DNA from: Paraoerskovia sediminicola
Lineage (GTDB): Bacteria > Actinomycetota > Actinomycetes > Actinomycetales > Cellulomonadaceae
Direction: 5' to 3'
Length of the DNA: 64,000 bases
NCBI RefSeq assembly: GCF_030296575.1
Contig: NZ_AP027729.1
Location: 434,001 to 498,000, forward strand
Shown here: positions 9,110 to 17,920 of the stretch, piece by piece
How positions within the stretch are numbered: position 1 is the first letter of the stretch
Layout: every line of letters begins with the position of its first letter
Notes under the pieces: model-generated
The model's database searches: none
Seen by the model: the letters and a program-made list of their open reading frames with translations, nothing else
Told to the model about the DNA's origin: nothing
Made by a program: the position numbers and the translations under genes

Positions 9110-10267
9110 ATGACCGGTCGGCAGGAGCAGCTCACCCTCCCCTTCGCGGAGTCCGGACGGTCGTCGGTCGGGATCGAGTGGGAGCTCGCCCTCGTCGACG
9201 CGGACTCGGGCGACCTGCGCCAGGTCGCCAACACGGTCCTCGAGGGCGTACGCCGTGAGGACGGGAGCCCCGACCCGAACATCGCGCAAGAGCTCCTGCT
9301 CAACACGGTCGAGGTGATCAGCCGGCCCTCGAAGACGGTCCGCGAGGCCGCGGACGACCTCGCCGAGTCGATCGGGCGGATCCGTGAGGTGACCGACCCG
9401 CTCCGCGTGGAGCTGATGTGCGCGGGCACGCACCCCTTCGGACGCTGGGACCACCAGCGCGTCACGGACAAGCAGCGGTACAACACGCTCATCGACCGCA
9501 CCCAGTGGTGGGGTCGCCAGATGCTCATCTACGGGGTGCACGTGCACGTCGGCATCGAGGACCGGGCCAAGGTCCTGCCGATCCAGCGCGCGATGCACAC
9601 GGTGTTCGCGCACCTCCAGTCCCTGTCGGCGTCGTCACCGTTCTGGGGCGGTGAGGACACCGGGTACGCCTCGAACCGGGCGCTGATGTTCCAGCAGCTG
9701 CCGACGGCGGGGCTCGGGTTCCAGTTCGCCGAGTGGTCCGAGCTCGAGCACTACGTCGGCGACATGATGCACACCGGCGTGATCGACGGCTTCGACGAGG
9801 TGCGCTGGGACATCCGACCGTCACCGAAGTTCGGCACCCTCGAGATGCGGATCTGCGACGGCATCACGAACCTCACCGAGCTGCGCGCCATCTCGGCGCT
9901 CACGCACTGCCTGGTCGAGCACTTCTCGACGATGATCGACGAGGGTCGCGAGCTCCCGGCCCTGCCCGCGTGGTTCCTGCAGGAGAACAAGTGGCGCTCG
10001 GCGCGCTACGGCATGGACGCGATCATCATCCTCGACGCGGAGGGCAACGAGGGCCTGGTGACCGACGACGTCGCGCGCCTCATCGGCGAGCTCGCCCCGG
10101 TCGCCGAGCGCCTGGGCTGCTCCGCCGAGCTCGCGGACCTCAAGGTCACGCTGCGTCGCGGTGCGTCGTACCAACGTCAGCGCGCCGTGGCCCGCAAGAA
10201 CGCCGGTGAGCTGGACGCGGTCGTCGCGTCGCTCGTCAAGGAGATGCGGGCCGACCGGCCGCTGTAG
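9110..10267 (+). CDS. glutamate-cysteine ligase family 2 protein (YbdK-like carboxylate-amine ligase)
   Basis: 385-aa member of the GCS2 family (ATP-dependent carboxylate-amine ligases). Features include VGIEWELALVDADSGDLR near residues 20-37, the family histidines in YGVHVHVGIED, and KFGTLEMRICDG. E. coli YbdK has weak gamma-glutamylcysteine synthetase activity; in actinobacteria that make mycothiol the physiological product is uncertain. The ATG at 9110 is preceded by GAGAGGA. It ends 18 bp from the end of convergent tsaD. Confidence 0.85.
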   Translation: MTGRQEQLTLPFAESGRSSVGIEWELALVDADSGDLRQVANTVLEGVRREDGSPDPNIAQELLLNTVEVISRPSKTVREAADDLAESIGRIREVTDPLRVELMCAGTHPFGRWDHQRVTDKQRYNTLIDRTQWWGRQMLIYGVHVHVGIEDRAKVLPIQRAMHTVFAHLQSLSASSPFWGGEDTGYASNRALMFQQLPTAGLGFQFAEWSELEHYVGDMMHTGVIDGFDEVRWDIRPSPKFGTLEMRICDGITNLTELRAISALTHCLVEHFSTMIDEGRELPALPAWFLQENKWRSARYGMDAIIILDAEGNEGLVTDDVARLIGELAPVAERLGCSAELADLKVTLRRGASYQRQRAVARKNAGELDAVVASLVKEMRADRPL

Positions 10268-10285
10268 GGGTCGGACGCGCGGAGA

Positions 10286-11335
10286 TCAGACGCTGACGGT
10301 GGTCAGCGGCATCGAGGAGTCGACCCCGATGTCGAGCGACGAGGGCGGCAGCCCCGCGCGCACGACGGCCGACCCGAGCGCACCGATCATCGCGCCGTTG
10401 TCGGTGCAGAACCTGATCGGCGGGATCCGCAGCTCGATGCCCGCCTCGGCGCACCGCTGCGCCGCCATCTCGCGGAGCTGGCTGTTCGCCGAGAACCCTC
10501 CGCCGACGACGAGGGTCCCCACGTCGTGGCGGTGGCAGGCCGCGATCGTCTTCGCGGTCAGGACGTCGGCGACGGCGTCGGCGAAGGACGCCGCGACGTC
10601 GTTGACCGGGATCTCCTCGCCGGCGTCCTCGCGCGTCTCGACCCACCGCGCCACCGCCGTCTTGAGGCCGGAGAACGAGAAGTCGTAGGCGTGCTTCTCC
10701 TGGTCCTTGCGGGCGGTGAGGCCGCGCGGGAACCGGATCGCGGTCGGGTCGCCGTCGCGCGCCAGCCGGTCGATGTGGGGTCCGCCCGGGTAGGGCAGGC
10801 CCAGGAGCCGACCGACCTTGTCGAACGCCTCGCCCGCCGCGTCGTCGAGGGTCGACCCCAGCTCGGTGACCGACGTCGCGACGTCGTCCACCAGGAGGAG
10901 CGACGAGTGTCCGCCCGAGACCACGAGGGCCATCACCCGGTCCGGGAACTGCCCGTGGACCAGCTGGTCGACCGCCGCGTGACCGATGACGTGGTTCACC
11001 CCGTGCAGCGGCTTGCCGAGCGCCAGCGCCAGCGACTTGGCGGCGGCCGTACCGATCGTGAGGGGGCCCACGAGCCCGGGCCCGGCGGTGCACGCGATCG
11101 CGTCCACCTGCTCGAGCGTCACCCCGGACTCCGCGAGCGCCCGCTCGACGGTCGGCACCATCGCCTCCAGGTGGGCGCGCGAGGCGACCTCGGGGATGAT
11201 GCCGCCGTAGCGCGCGTGCTCCTCCATCGAGCTCGCGACCGCGTCGAAGAGCAGCTCGTCGCCGCGCACCAGCGCGACGCCGGTCTCGTCGCAGGAGGTC
11301 TCGATGCCGAGGACGAGGGGGTCGCCTGATGCCAT
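10286..11335 (-). CDS. tsaD: tRNA N6-adenosine threonylcarbamoyltransferase TsaD
   Basis: 349 aa. Transfers the threonylcarbamoyl group to A37 of ANN-decoding tRNAs, working with TsaB and TsaE encoded at 13.5-14.8 kb. Motifs: [15 protein letters not shown] at the N-terminus, metal-binding histidines in [11 protein letters not shown] near residue 115, [12 protein letters not shown], and the ATP site [22 protein letters not shown] closes the protein as in the family. A TATCCT hexamer six bases upstream of the ATG predicts a leaderless mRNA. It is separated from the tsaB-tsaE operon by a nitroreductase and a sulfurtransferase. Confidence 0.97.
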   Translation of the reverse strand: MASGDPLVLGIETSCDETGVALVRGDELLFDAVASSMEEHARYGGIIPEVASRAHLEAMVPTVERALAESGVTLEQVDAIACTAGPGLVGPLTIGTAAAKSLALALGKPLHGVNHVIGHAAVDQLVHGQFPDRVMALVVSGGHSSLLLVDDVATSVTELGSTLDDAAGEAFDKVGRLLGLPYPGGPHIDRLARDGDPTAIRFPRGLTARKDQEKHAYDFSFSGLKTAVARWVETREDAGEEIPVNDVAASFADAVADVLTAKTIAACHRHDVGTLVVGGGFSANSQLREMAAQRCAEAGIELRIPPIRFCTDNGAMIGALGSAVVRAGLPPSSLDIGVDSSMPLTTVSV

Positions 11336-11341
11336 GCCCCG

Positions 11342-11347
11342 AGGATA
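11342..11347 (-). promoter_or_regulatory. -10 element of tsaD (leaderless)
   Basis: TATCCT on the minus strand, six bases before the ATG at 11335. The same hexamer at the same distance precedes tsaB. Confidence 0.5.
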
Positions 11348-11421
11348 GTCGGCCCGACCGGGTGACCCGATTCACACGACGCGGGGGAACACGCGGCCCG
11401 CCGGCCCCGGTTGAGCACGTC

Positions 11422-12063
11422 ATGACGACCGAGACCCTCGACGCGACCGAGATCCCCGACACCACCGGCCTCCTGATCGACCCCGCGACCGCGGCCCTCT
11501 TGTTCACGGAGGCGCGTACCGTCAACGGCTTCGCCGACGGCGACGTCGCGGACGCGCAGGTCCAGGCCGCCTACGACCTCGTGCGCTGGGGCCCGACCGC
11601 GATGAACACGGTGCCGCTGCGCATCCTCCTCGTCCGCAGCCCCGAGGCACGCGAGCGCCTCGCCGGGCACATGGCCGAGGGCAACCGCGCCCGTGTCCTC
11701 GCCGCGCCCCTGACGGTCGTCGTCGCGGCCGACACGGACTTCCACGAGCACCTGCCGCGCCTCGCGCCGCACATGGAGGGCGGGCGCGAGCGCTTCGCCG
11801 AGGCGGGCACCGCCGGGCGGGCGCCGATGGCGACGCAGTCCACCAACATCCAGATCGGCTACCTGATCGTCGGCCTGCGCGCCGCCGGCCTGCACGTCGG
11901 CGCCATGGGCGGGTTCGACCACGCCGGCGTCGACGCCGAGTTCTTCGCCGACAACGGCTGGCAGTCGCAGCTCGTGATCAACGTCGGGACCCCGGCGGCC
12001 GAGGGCGCGTCGCGCCCGCGCCAGGAGCGCCTCGCGTTCGACGAGGTCAGCGCGACCGTCTGA
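11422..12063 (+). CDS. nitroreductase family protein (malonic semialdehyde reductase RutE/HadB-like)
   Basis: 213-aa flavoprotein of the nitroreductase fold. The region AYDLVRWGPTAMNTVPLRILLVRSPEARERL and the segment ATQSTNIQIGYLIVGLRAAGLHVGAMGGFD match the RutE-type subgroup, which reduces malonic semialdehyde to 3-hydroxypropionate with NADPH in pyrimidine degradation; other members act on quinones or nitro compounds. No rut genes are nearby, so the substrate is unassigned. It is divergent from tsaD and ends two bases from the convergent sulfurtransferase. Confidence 0.8.
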   Translation: MTTETLDATEIPDTTGLLIDPATAALLFTEARTVNGFADGDVADAQVQAAYDLVRWGPTAMNTVPLRILLVRSPEARERLAGHMAEGNRARVLAAPLTVVVAADTDFHEHLPRLAPHMEGGRERFAEAGTAGRAPMATQSTNIQIGYLIVGLRAAGLHVGAMGGFDHAGVDAEFFADNGWQSQLVINVGTPAAEGASRPRQERLAFDEVSATV

Positions 12064-12065
12064 CC

Positions 12066-12934
12066 TCAGGCGCCGACCGCGACCTCGCGGTCCGGGTCGG
12101 ACGACCACTGCGACCACGAGCCCGGGTAGAGCGCCGCGCGGATGCCGATCGCCGCGAGCGCGGCGATCTCGTGCGCCGCCGTGACCCCGGAGCCGCAGTA
12201 GACGCCGACCTGGCCCGGGGCGCCGTCCGCGGCGTCCGCCCCGACCCCCAGCGCGGCGAACCGCTCGCGCAGCGCCCGGTCGTCCAGGAACCGTCCTCGG
12301 GCGTCGAGGTTGTCGGCGGTCGGCGCGCTCACGGCGTGCGGGACGTGCCCGGCCCTGGGGTCCACGGGCTCGACCTCCCCGCGGTATCGGGCACCCGCGC
12401 GCGCGTCGAGCAGGGTGCCGGACGTCGCCAGCCGGGCCGCGCCGTCGGCGTCCAGCGTCGGGACGGATCCCGGGTGCAGGACGACGTCCCCGCGCTCGGG
12501 GGTCACCTCCCCGTCTCCGTGCTCAGCCCGGCGTCCTGCCACGCGGCGACGCCACCGTCGAGGATGCGCACGTCGGCGTGACCCGCCCAGCGCAGCAGCC
12601 ACCAGGCCCGGGCCGCCGACGTGCCGCCGACGGAGTCGTAGACGACGACCGGCGAGGTACCGGTGACGCCCCAGCGCCGGGCCGCGTCCTGGAGGTCCCC
12701 CGGTGCCGGGAGCGGGTGCCGACCCTGCGCGGGCGACGGCGGGCCGGCGAGCTCGGTCTCGAGCGGGACGTAGACGGCGCCCGGCAGGTGACCCTCGAGG
12801 TAGCGCTCGTGGCCGTCGTCGCGGCCGAGCTCCCACCGGACGTCGAGGAGCACGGGCGGCACGCGGCCCGGGTCGTGCGCGCCCAGCGCGAGCGCGAGCT
12901 CGTCGACCGTCACGAGCACGTCCGTGCGGCTCAC
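12066..12934 (-). CDS. sulfurtransferase, tandem rhodanese domains (frameshifted in this sequence)
   Basis: About 289 aa when restored. The N-terminal rhodanese domain (LLDVRWELG, GHLPGAVYV, VVVYDSVGGTSAARAWWLLRWAG) ends at a frameshift. The C-terminal catalytic domain (LLDARAGARYRGEVEP, GHVPHAVSAP, GVYCGSGVTAAHEIAAL) follows in another frame and carries the Cys of the CGSGVTA loop typical of thiosulfate/3-mercaptopyruvate sulfurtransferases. Adding one C to the four-C run at 12509-12512 joins TETG to EVTPERG. The GTG start overlaps the rimI stop (GTGA). Last gene of the minus-strand run that begins at nnr. Confidence 0.85.
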
Positions 12935-13530
12935 AGCACGTCCGACCCGACAGGTCCGGGCGACGGCGCGGCGCGCGTCTGCAGCTCGAGCCGCATCGTG
13001 TAGGCGTCCGTCCCCTCGGGCCAGTAGTACTTCTTGCGCAACCCCATCTGCACGAACCCGTAGCTCGCGTACAGGTTGAGCGCGGGGACGTTGTCCACCG
13101 CGACCTCGAGCAGCACCGCCTCGGCGCGCAGGTCGCGGGACCTGGAGATCAACGCCTCGAGGAGCAGCCGGCCCACGCCCTGGTGCTGGACCTCCGGATC
13201 GACGCCGAGGGTCATCACCTGCGTGACGTCACCGTCGAACCACAGGCCCGCGTACCCCACGACGTCCTGACGTCCGGCGGCGTACGGGCGCTCGGGCTCC
13301 GCGGCGACGTACCAGCGGCCGAGCCCGCCGAGCTCGTCGGCGAGCATGCCGTACGTCCAGGCGCTCCGCCCGAACAGCACCTGCTCGAGCCGTTCGACAC
13401 GGCGCAGGTCCGCGGCCTCGAGCGGGCGCAGCCGGATCTCGAACGGCGCACCCTCCGGCCCGTCGGTGCCGCCTGCGACCGGAGGCGTCCCGAACACGGG
13501 CGTCCCGTCCGTCGTCGGGTCCGTGCTCAT
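12931..13530 (-). CDS. rimI: ribosomal protein S18-alanine N-acetyltransferase RimI
   Basis: 199-aa GNAT protein. The acetyl-CoA site is LGVDPEVQHQGVGRLLLEAL (Q/R-x-x-G-x-G/A), followed by the RimI-specific NVPALNLYASYGFVQMGLRKKYY. RimI acetylates the N-terminus of S18 in E. coli. It overlaps the tsaB stop by an ATGA junction and the sulfurtransferase start by GTGA. The alr-tsaE-tsaB-rimI order is common in bacteria and supports the call. An N-terminal extension of about 30 residues rich in Gly and Pro (STDPTTDGTPVFGTPP) is extra. Confidence 0.92.
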   Translation of the reverse strand: MSTDPTTDGTPVFGTPPVAGGTDGPEGAPFEIRLRPLEAADLRRVERLEQVLFGRSAWTYGMLADELGGLGRWYVAAEPERPYAAGRQDVVGYAGLWFDGDVTQVMTLGVDPEVQHQGVGRLLLEALISRSRDLRAEAVLLEVAVDNVPALNLYASYGFVQMGLRKKYYWPEGTDAYTMRLELQTRAAPSPGPVGSDVL

Positions 13531-14258
13531 CGGCTCGCCTCTGCGGGCGCCACCGCCCGCTTGCGCGGTGCCGGCACCTGCACGTCCGGACGACGGAGGT
13601 ACAGCGGCTCGGTCCCCAGCTCCTCCCCGGCCGCCCGGCGGTCCAGCGCGAGCCGCGCGAGGGTGACGGGGTCGGGGACGAGCGGGGCGCCGTCCGACGC
13701 CCCGAGCGCGTCCGGGTACAGGACCGTGCCCTGCCCGACGACCGCCGCACCCTCGGCGAGACCGCCCGGGCCGGCGAGGTCGGTGGCCGGGCCGACGTCG
13801 TAGCCGTCGGTCCGCTCCAGCCGCGCGACGCCGGCTGTCGCGCCCGTCGAAGCCGTCGCGGTGACCGAGTACCGGGCCCAGTAGACCTGCTTGCGCCGCG
13901 CGTCGGAGGTCGCCAGCACCCGGTCGCCGACCCCGAGCCCGAGCGCGGGGACCGCGTCGGCGGCGATCGCGTCGAGGCTCGCCACCCCGAGCACGGGGAC
14001 GCCGCGGGCGAGCCCGAAGGTCCGCGCCGTCACGAGCCCCACCCGCAGGCCGGTGAACGGGGCGGGGCCGGTCCCGGCCACGACGGTCGTCACGTCCGTC
14101 GGCCGCGCACCGACCTCGTCCAGGAGTCCGGAGATCATGGGGGCCAGCAGCTCGGCGTGGCGTCGCTGCTCCGGGACGCTCGCCGCGGCGAGCGCCGCAC
14201 CGTCGTCGTCCAGGAGCGCCGCGGCCACGGCCGCCGAGGTGTCGATCGAGAGGATCAC
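13527..14258 (-). CDS. tsaB: tRNA threonylcarbamoyladenosine biosynthesis protein TsaB
   Basis: 243 aa, ASKHA-fold scaffold that dimerises with TsaD in t6A synthesis. Starts VILSIDTSAAVAAALL and contains the family motif GTGPAPFTGLRVGLVTARTFGLARGVPVLGV (split here as GPAPFTGLRVGL and TARTFGLA). The GTG start at 14258 is six bases after a TATCCT hexamer lying in the 19-bp gap behind tsaE, so it may have its own leaderless promoter as well as operon transcription. The stop overlaps the rimI ATG. Confidence 0.95.
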   Translation of the reverse strand: MILSIDTSAAVAAALLDDDGAALAAASVPEQRRHAELLAPMISGLLDEVGARPTDVTTVVAGTGPAPFTGLRVGLVTARTFGLARGVPVLGVASLDAIAADAVPALGLGVGDRVLATSDARRKQVYWARYSVTATASTGATAGVARLERTDGYDVGPATDLAGPGGLAEGAAVVGQGTVLYPDALGASDGAPLVPDPVTLARLALDRRAAGEELGTEPLYLRRPDVQVPAPRKRAVAPAEASR

Positions 14259-14264
14259 GCCCCC

Positions 14265-14270
14265 AGGATA
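14265..14270 (-). promoter_or_regulatory. -10 element of tsaB (internal, leaderless)
   Basis: TATCCT on the minus strand, six bases before the GTG of tsaB, within the short tsaE-tsaB gap. Confidence 0.4.
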
Positions 14271-14277
14271 CGGCGAC

Positions 14278-14838
14278 TCAGCGGGTGAGGGCCCGCAGCC
14301 CGGCGAGCGCGTGGGCACCGGACCAGCGGGGCCCGACGGCGCGGAGCACGACGCGCCGCACCCCCGCCTCGAGCCGGTCCGTGTCGGCGTCGCTGGCGTC
14401 CACGACCCCGCCGCGCGGCCGCGCGATCGAGATCTCCAGCCGGTCCTCGCTGAGCACGTCCGCGAGGCCCTCGCCCCACTCGACCACCGTGACGGCGTCG
14501 TCCAGGCTCGAGTCGAGATCGAGGGCGTCGAGGTCGTCCAGACCGCCGAGCCGGTAGGCGTCGACGTGCACGAGCGCAGGCCCGTCGCCGAGCGGCGGGT
14601 GCTCGCGCGCGACGACGAACGTCGGCGACGCGACCTGCCCCCGGACACCGAGGCCGGCGCCCAGGCCCTGCGTCATGGTCGTCTTGCCCGCCCCGAGGTC
14701 CCCGGTCAGCACGACCAGATCACCGGCCCGCAGCAGCCCGGACAGCCTCCGGCCGAGGTCGCGGGTCGCGTCGGCGTCCGCGAGCTCGAGGGTCACCTCG
14801 GTCGCCGCGCCCCTGTCGTTCGTCCGTCCCTCGGTCAC
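14278..14838 (-). CDS. tsaE: tRNA threonylcarbamoyladenosine biosynthesis ATPase TsaE
   Basis: 186-aa P-loop ATPase that drives the TsaB-TsaD cycle. Walker A is LTGDLGAGKTTMTQGLGAGL, then SPTFVVAREH and the HVDAYRL segment typical of TsaE, and VVEWGEGLADVL. The GTG start overlaps the alr stop by GTGA, which fixes the start. It carries a slightly extended N-terminus relative to E. coli YjeE (about 153 aa). Confidence 0.95.
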   Translation of the reverse strand: MTEGRTNDRGAATEVTLELADADATRDLGRRLSGLLRAGDLVVLTGDLGAGKTTMTQGLGAGLGVRGQVASPTFVVAREHPPLGDGPALVHVDAYRLGGLDDLDALDLDSSLDDAVTVVEWGEGLADVLSEDRLEISIARPRGGVVDASDADTDRLEAGVRRVVLRAVGPRWSGAHALAGLRALTR

Positions 14839-16088
14839 CGGACCTCCTTCGTCCCGTCCACATACACCCTCGGGACCCGCGTCCCGACCCTGGTGACGAT
14901 CTCGTACGCGATCGTGCCCGCGGCGTCCGCCCAGTCCTGCGCGGTCGGGGCGCCGCCCCGCGCGAGCCCCGTGCCCGCGCCGAAGAGCGTGACCACGTCG
15001 CCCGCCTGCTCGGTCGCCCACGGACCGAGGTCGAGCACGAGCTGATCCATGCACACCCGTCCGGCGACGCGCAGCACGCGCGCCGCGCCGTCCGACCCGA
15101 GCTCGTCGGCCGTGCCACCCACGAGGACCGGGCCGCCCGGGCGCTCGGGCAGGTCGCCCGACGCGTGCCGCGGGACGCCGTCCGCGTACCCGACGGGCAC
15201 GACGCCGAGCATCGTGTCCTGGGCCGTCGTGTAGCGGTGGGCGTAGGAGACGCCGTGCCCCGCACCGACGCGCTTGACGTTGGCGAGCTCGGCCTCGAAG
15301 GTCATCGCGGGCACCAGCCCGTAGGCCACGGAGTCCGACACCTGCGGTACCGGCGAGATCCCGTAGACCGCGATACCCGGCCGCACGAGGTCGTAGTGCA
15401 TGCGCGGTGCGGTGAGGGTCGCGGCGGAGTTCGCGAGGTGCCGGACCTCGAGCCCCGCGCCCGCCGCCTCCACGAGGCGCACGGCGTCGTCGAAGACCTC
15501 CGCCTGGTGCAGCACGGTCGGGTTGCCCGGGTCGTCGGCGAACGCGAGGTGCGACCAGACGCCCACCAGGCGCACCGCGCCGTCCGCCTCGGCCTGCCGG
15601 GCCGCGGGGAGCAGGTCGGCGAGGTCGGCGGGCGTGAGCCCGTTGCGCCCGAGGCCGGTGTCGACCTTGAGGTGGACCCGCGCCGTCCGACCCGTCGCCC
15701 GCGCTGCCGCGACGACCTCGTCGAGGGCCCACGCCGCGTGGACGGACACGTCGACGTCGGCCTCCAGCGCCGCGTCGAGCGGCGCCCCGGGAGCGTAGAG
15801 CCACGTCAGGACCCGAGCGTCGGACGGCGTGATCCCCGCCGCGCGCAACGCCAGCGCCTCGGGGACCTGCGCGGCTCCCAGCCACGTCGCACCGCCCGCG
15901 AGCGCCGCCCGCGCCGACGGGACCAGGCCGTGGCCGTACGCGTCGGCCTTGACGACGGCCATCACCTGGGCCGACGGGGCGTGCCCCGCCAGCGCCCCGA
16001 CGTTCCGGGCGATCGCGTCGAGGTCCACCACGACGCGTGCGGGGAAGTCGAGGCTCGGGGTGGGCGAGCTGCCGGGGGCGGTGGTCAC
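14835..16088 (-). CDS. alr: alanine racemase
   Basis: 417-aa PLP enzyme making D-alanine for peptidoglycan. Residues: the PLP lysine in VMAVVKADAYGHGLV, the DTGLGRNG loop, GVWSHLAFADDP, and the second catalytic Tyr region GVSYAHRYTT with PVGYADGVPR. C-terminal domain has GRVCMDQLVLDLG. The GTG start lies in a GTGA overlap with the stop of the pseudouridine synthase (after the frame of that gene is corrected), which fixes both ends. The tsaE start overlaps its own stop in the same way. Confidence 0.96.
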   Translation of the reverse strand: MTTAPGSSPTPSLDFPARVVVDLDAIARNVGALAGHAPSAQVMAVVKADAYGHGLVPSARAALAGGATWLGAAQVPEALALRAAGITPSDARVLTWLYAPGAPLDAALEADVDVSVHAAWALDEVVAAARATGRTARVHLKVDTGLGRNGLTPADLADLLPAARQAEADGAVRLVGVWSHLAFADDPGNPTVLHQAEVFDDAVRLVEAAGAGLEVRHLANSAATLTAPRMHYDLVRPGIAVYGISPVPQVSDSVAYGLVPAMTFEAELANVKRVGAGHGVSYAHRYTTAQDTMLGVVPVGYADGVPRHASGDLPERPGGPVLVGGTADELGSDGAARVLRVAGRVCMDQLVLDLGPWATEQAGDVVTLFGAGTGLARGGAPTAQDWADAAGTIAYEIVTRVGTRVPRVYVDGTKEVR

Positions 16089-17075
16089 GGCTGCGATTCT
16101 CTCACCGTCGCGGGCCCGACCGCGGGCGGCGTCCCCGGCCAGAGTGCGAGCCGACGGCGTGACGTGAACCGACGGCGCTCCCCGTGAACGGGTCGTCGAA
16201 GGCGATCGACCGCGCGAGCAGCTGCAGCGGGTCGCTGAAGTCGCCCGGCTCGCGGTGGCGCAGGTCCGGGTAGAAGTCGTCACCGAGGATCGGGACGCCG
16301 AGCCGCAGCATGTGCAGCCGGAGCTGGTGGGTCTTGCCGGTCGTCGGCGTGAGCCGGTAGCCGGCGCGCCCCTGCGCCGCGTCGACCGACTCGAGCTCGA
16401 CGAGGCTCTGCGCGTTCGGCTCCCCCTCGATCTCGTACGCCCGCGGGACCCCCGTTCCTTGAGGATCCGGCTGCGCACCGTCGTCGGCAGGTCGAGCGCC
16501 GGGTCGAACCGGGCGACGGCGGCGTACTCCTTCGCGACGCGGCGGTCGGCGAACAGGGTCTGGTACGGGCCCCGGGCCTCGGGCCGGACGGTCAGGACCA
16601 GCACCCCCGCCGTCGGTCGGTCGAGACGGTGCGCGGGGACCAGCTGCGGCAGGTCGAGGTCGCGGCGCAGCCGGACCAGGACCGACTGGGTGACCCACTG
16701 CCCCCGCGGGATCGTGGACAGGAAGTGCGGCTTGTCGACGACGAGCAGGTTCTCGTCCCGGTGCAGCACCTCGACCTCGAAGGGGATGCGCGGCTCGTCC
16801 CGCGGCGGGTCCCGGTACACCCACACGATCGCGCCCGGGCGGTACGCGGCCGTCGCGCTCACCGGCTGCAGGAGCCCGTCGAGGACCTCGCCCCCCGCGA
16901 TCTTCTCGGCCACCCGAGCCGCGTCGTCGGGGAACCTGCCGACCAGGTAGTCGGCCACCGTGGCGGGGAGCCGGTCGTTCGGGCCGGCTCCCGGCAGGAC
17001 GACCCGGGTCGGGTTCAGTCCCTCGCGCAGGGGCGGGACGAGCGCGCGGTGTCGGGTCGTCCGGCGGGCAGGCAC
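16085..17075 (-). CDS. RluA-family pseudouridine synthase (two frameshifts in this sequence)
   Basis: About 330 aa when restored. Isomerises uridine in rRNA or tRNA; target site not predictable. The catalytic Asp is in PAHRLDRPTAGVLVL, with LLVVDKPHFLSTIPRG before it and GKTHQLRLHMLRLGVPILGDDFYP after it. Two losses are needed: one C in the five-C run at 16449-16453 (restores KERGVPRAYEIEGE) and one C in the four-C run at 16180-16183 (restores DPFTGERRRFTSRRRLALWPG). With the second correction the stop falls at 16085, giving a GTGA overlap with alr. GTG at 17075 is six bases after a TAGGCT hexamer; GTG at 17078 is the alternative. Confidence 0.82.
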
Positions 17076-17081
17076 CACCGC

Positions 17082-17087
17082 AGCCTA
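17082..17087 (-). promoter_or_regulatory. -10 element of the pseudouridine synthase gene
   Basis: TAGGCT on the minus strand. It is six bases from GTG at 17075, matching the leaderless spacing in the window. Confidence 0.4.
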
Positions 17088-17113
17088 CGGGCAGCGGTAC
17101 TGCGGCAGGCCCG

Positions 17114-17920
17114 TCAGGCGGGGTGCAGGACGACGTCCGCCCGGTCGCGCGTGGCGGCGACGAGCCGGGCGTTGCGCTCGTCAGGACCGAGCGCCCAGGC
17201 CCGCGCCTCGGACTCCCGGCGACCGTGAGCGACGTGCCGCGCCACGAGACGCCGGACGCGCAGGTCCTCCGGCGGCTCCACGAACCACGTCTCGTCGAGC
17301 AGAGAGCGGACCGGGGTCCAGCGGCCCGGCACGGCGCCGGGCTCCGGACCGTCGTCCGCTACGTCGTCGGGCAGGTCGTCAGTCAGGTCGTCAGTCAGGT
17401 CGTCGCTGTCGGCGAGCAGGTAGTTGCCCTCGGTGAGCACGACCTGGACGTCGGGGTCGACCCTGATCGCGCCCGCGACCGCCGCCTCGATCTCCCGGCG
17501 GAACTCCGGGGCGTAGACGGGCCCGCGTCCGTCGCGGACGCGGCGCAGCAGGGCGACGTACCCCTCCGCGTCGAACGTGTCGGGTGCGCCTTTGCGGTCG
17601 CCCCGCCCGAGCCGCGCGAGCTCCTCGTCCGCGAGGTGGAACCCGTCCATCGGGAGCACGACCACCCGCGGCGCCGGGCCGTCGGGCCCGGCCTCCGTCG
17701 CCTCGATCGGCCGGATCGCCTCGATCGCCTTGGCGACTGCCGTCGCGAGCGTCGACTTGCCCGCACCGGGAGCGCCCGCCAGACCCACGACCACGCGGCG
17801 ACCCGCGGCGACGTCGACCAGGCGTGCGACCCGTGCCGCGAGCGCAGCCGGGGACGCGGCCGCGCCCTCGAGGACGACGGGGTTCATCGCGAGACCCGGG
17901 TTCGCACGCTCACTCGTCAT
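17114..17920 (-). CDS. nucleoside/nucleotide kinase family protein (uridine kinase/phosphoribulokinase fold)
   Basis: 268-aa P-loop kinase. Walker A is VGLAGAPGAGKSTLATAVAKAI, followed by VVVLPMDGFHLADEELARLGR, the catalytic D-G-F-H segment of YfgH/PanK-like small-molecule kinases, and the GAPDTFDAEGYVALLRR and VLTEGNYLL stretches. Substrate unknown (a sugar or nucleoside is likely). The acidic DDLTDDLTDDLPDD segment is encoded by a 12-bp tandem repeat at 17372-17407 and is probably a length-variable loop. It overlaps the end of nnr by 11 nt. Confidence 0.82.
   Translation of the reverse strand: MTSERANPGLAMNPVVLEGAAASPAALAARVARLVDVAAGRRVVVGLAGAPGAGKSTLATAVAKAIEAIRPIEATEAGPDGPAPRVVVLPMDGFHLADEELARLGRGDRKGAPDTFDAEGYVALLRRVRDGRGPVYAPEFRREIEAAVAGAIRVDPDVQVVLTEGNYLLADSDDLTDDLTDDLPDDVADDGPEPGAVPGRWTPVRSLLDETWFVEPPEDLRVRRLVARHVAHGRRESEARAWALGPDERNARLVAATRDRADVVLHPA
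17372..17407. repeat. 12-bp tandem repeat inside the kinase gene
   Basis: CAGGTCGTCAGT occurs twice perfectly (17372-17395), and a third copy differs at its end. It keeps the reading frame and encodes Asp/Leu/Thr repeats. Confidence 0.85.

Noticed and set aside
12503-12934. Two separate single-domain rhodanese genes
   Set aside because: One added base in a C-run joins them into a standard 289-aa two-domain sulfurtransferase, and the second piece has no start signal.
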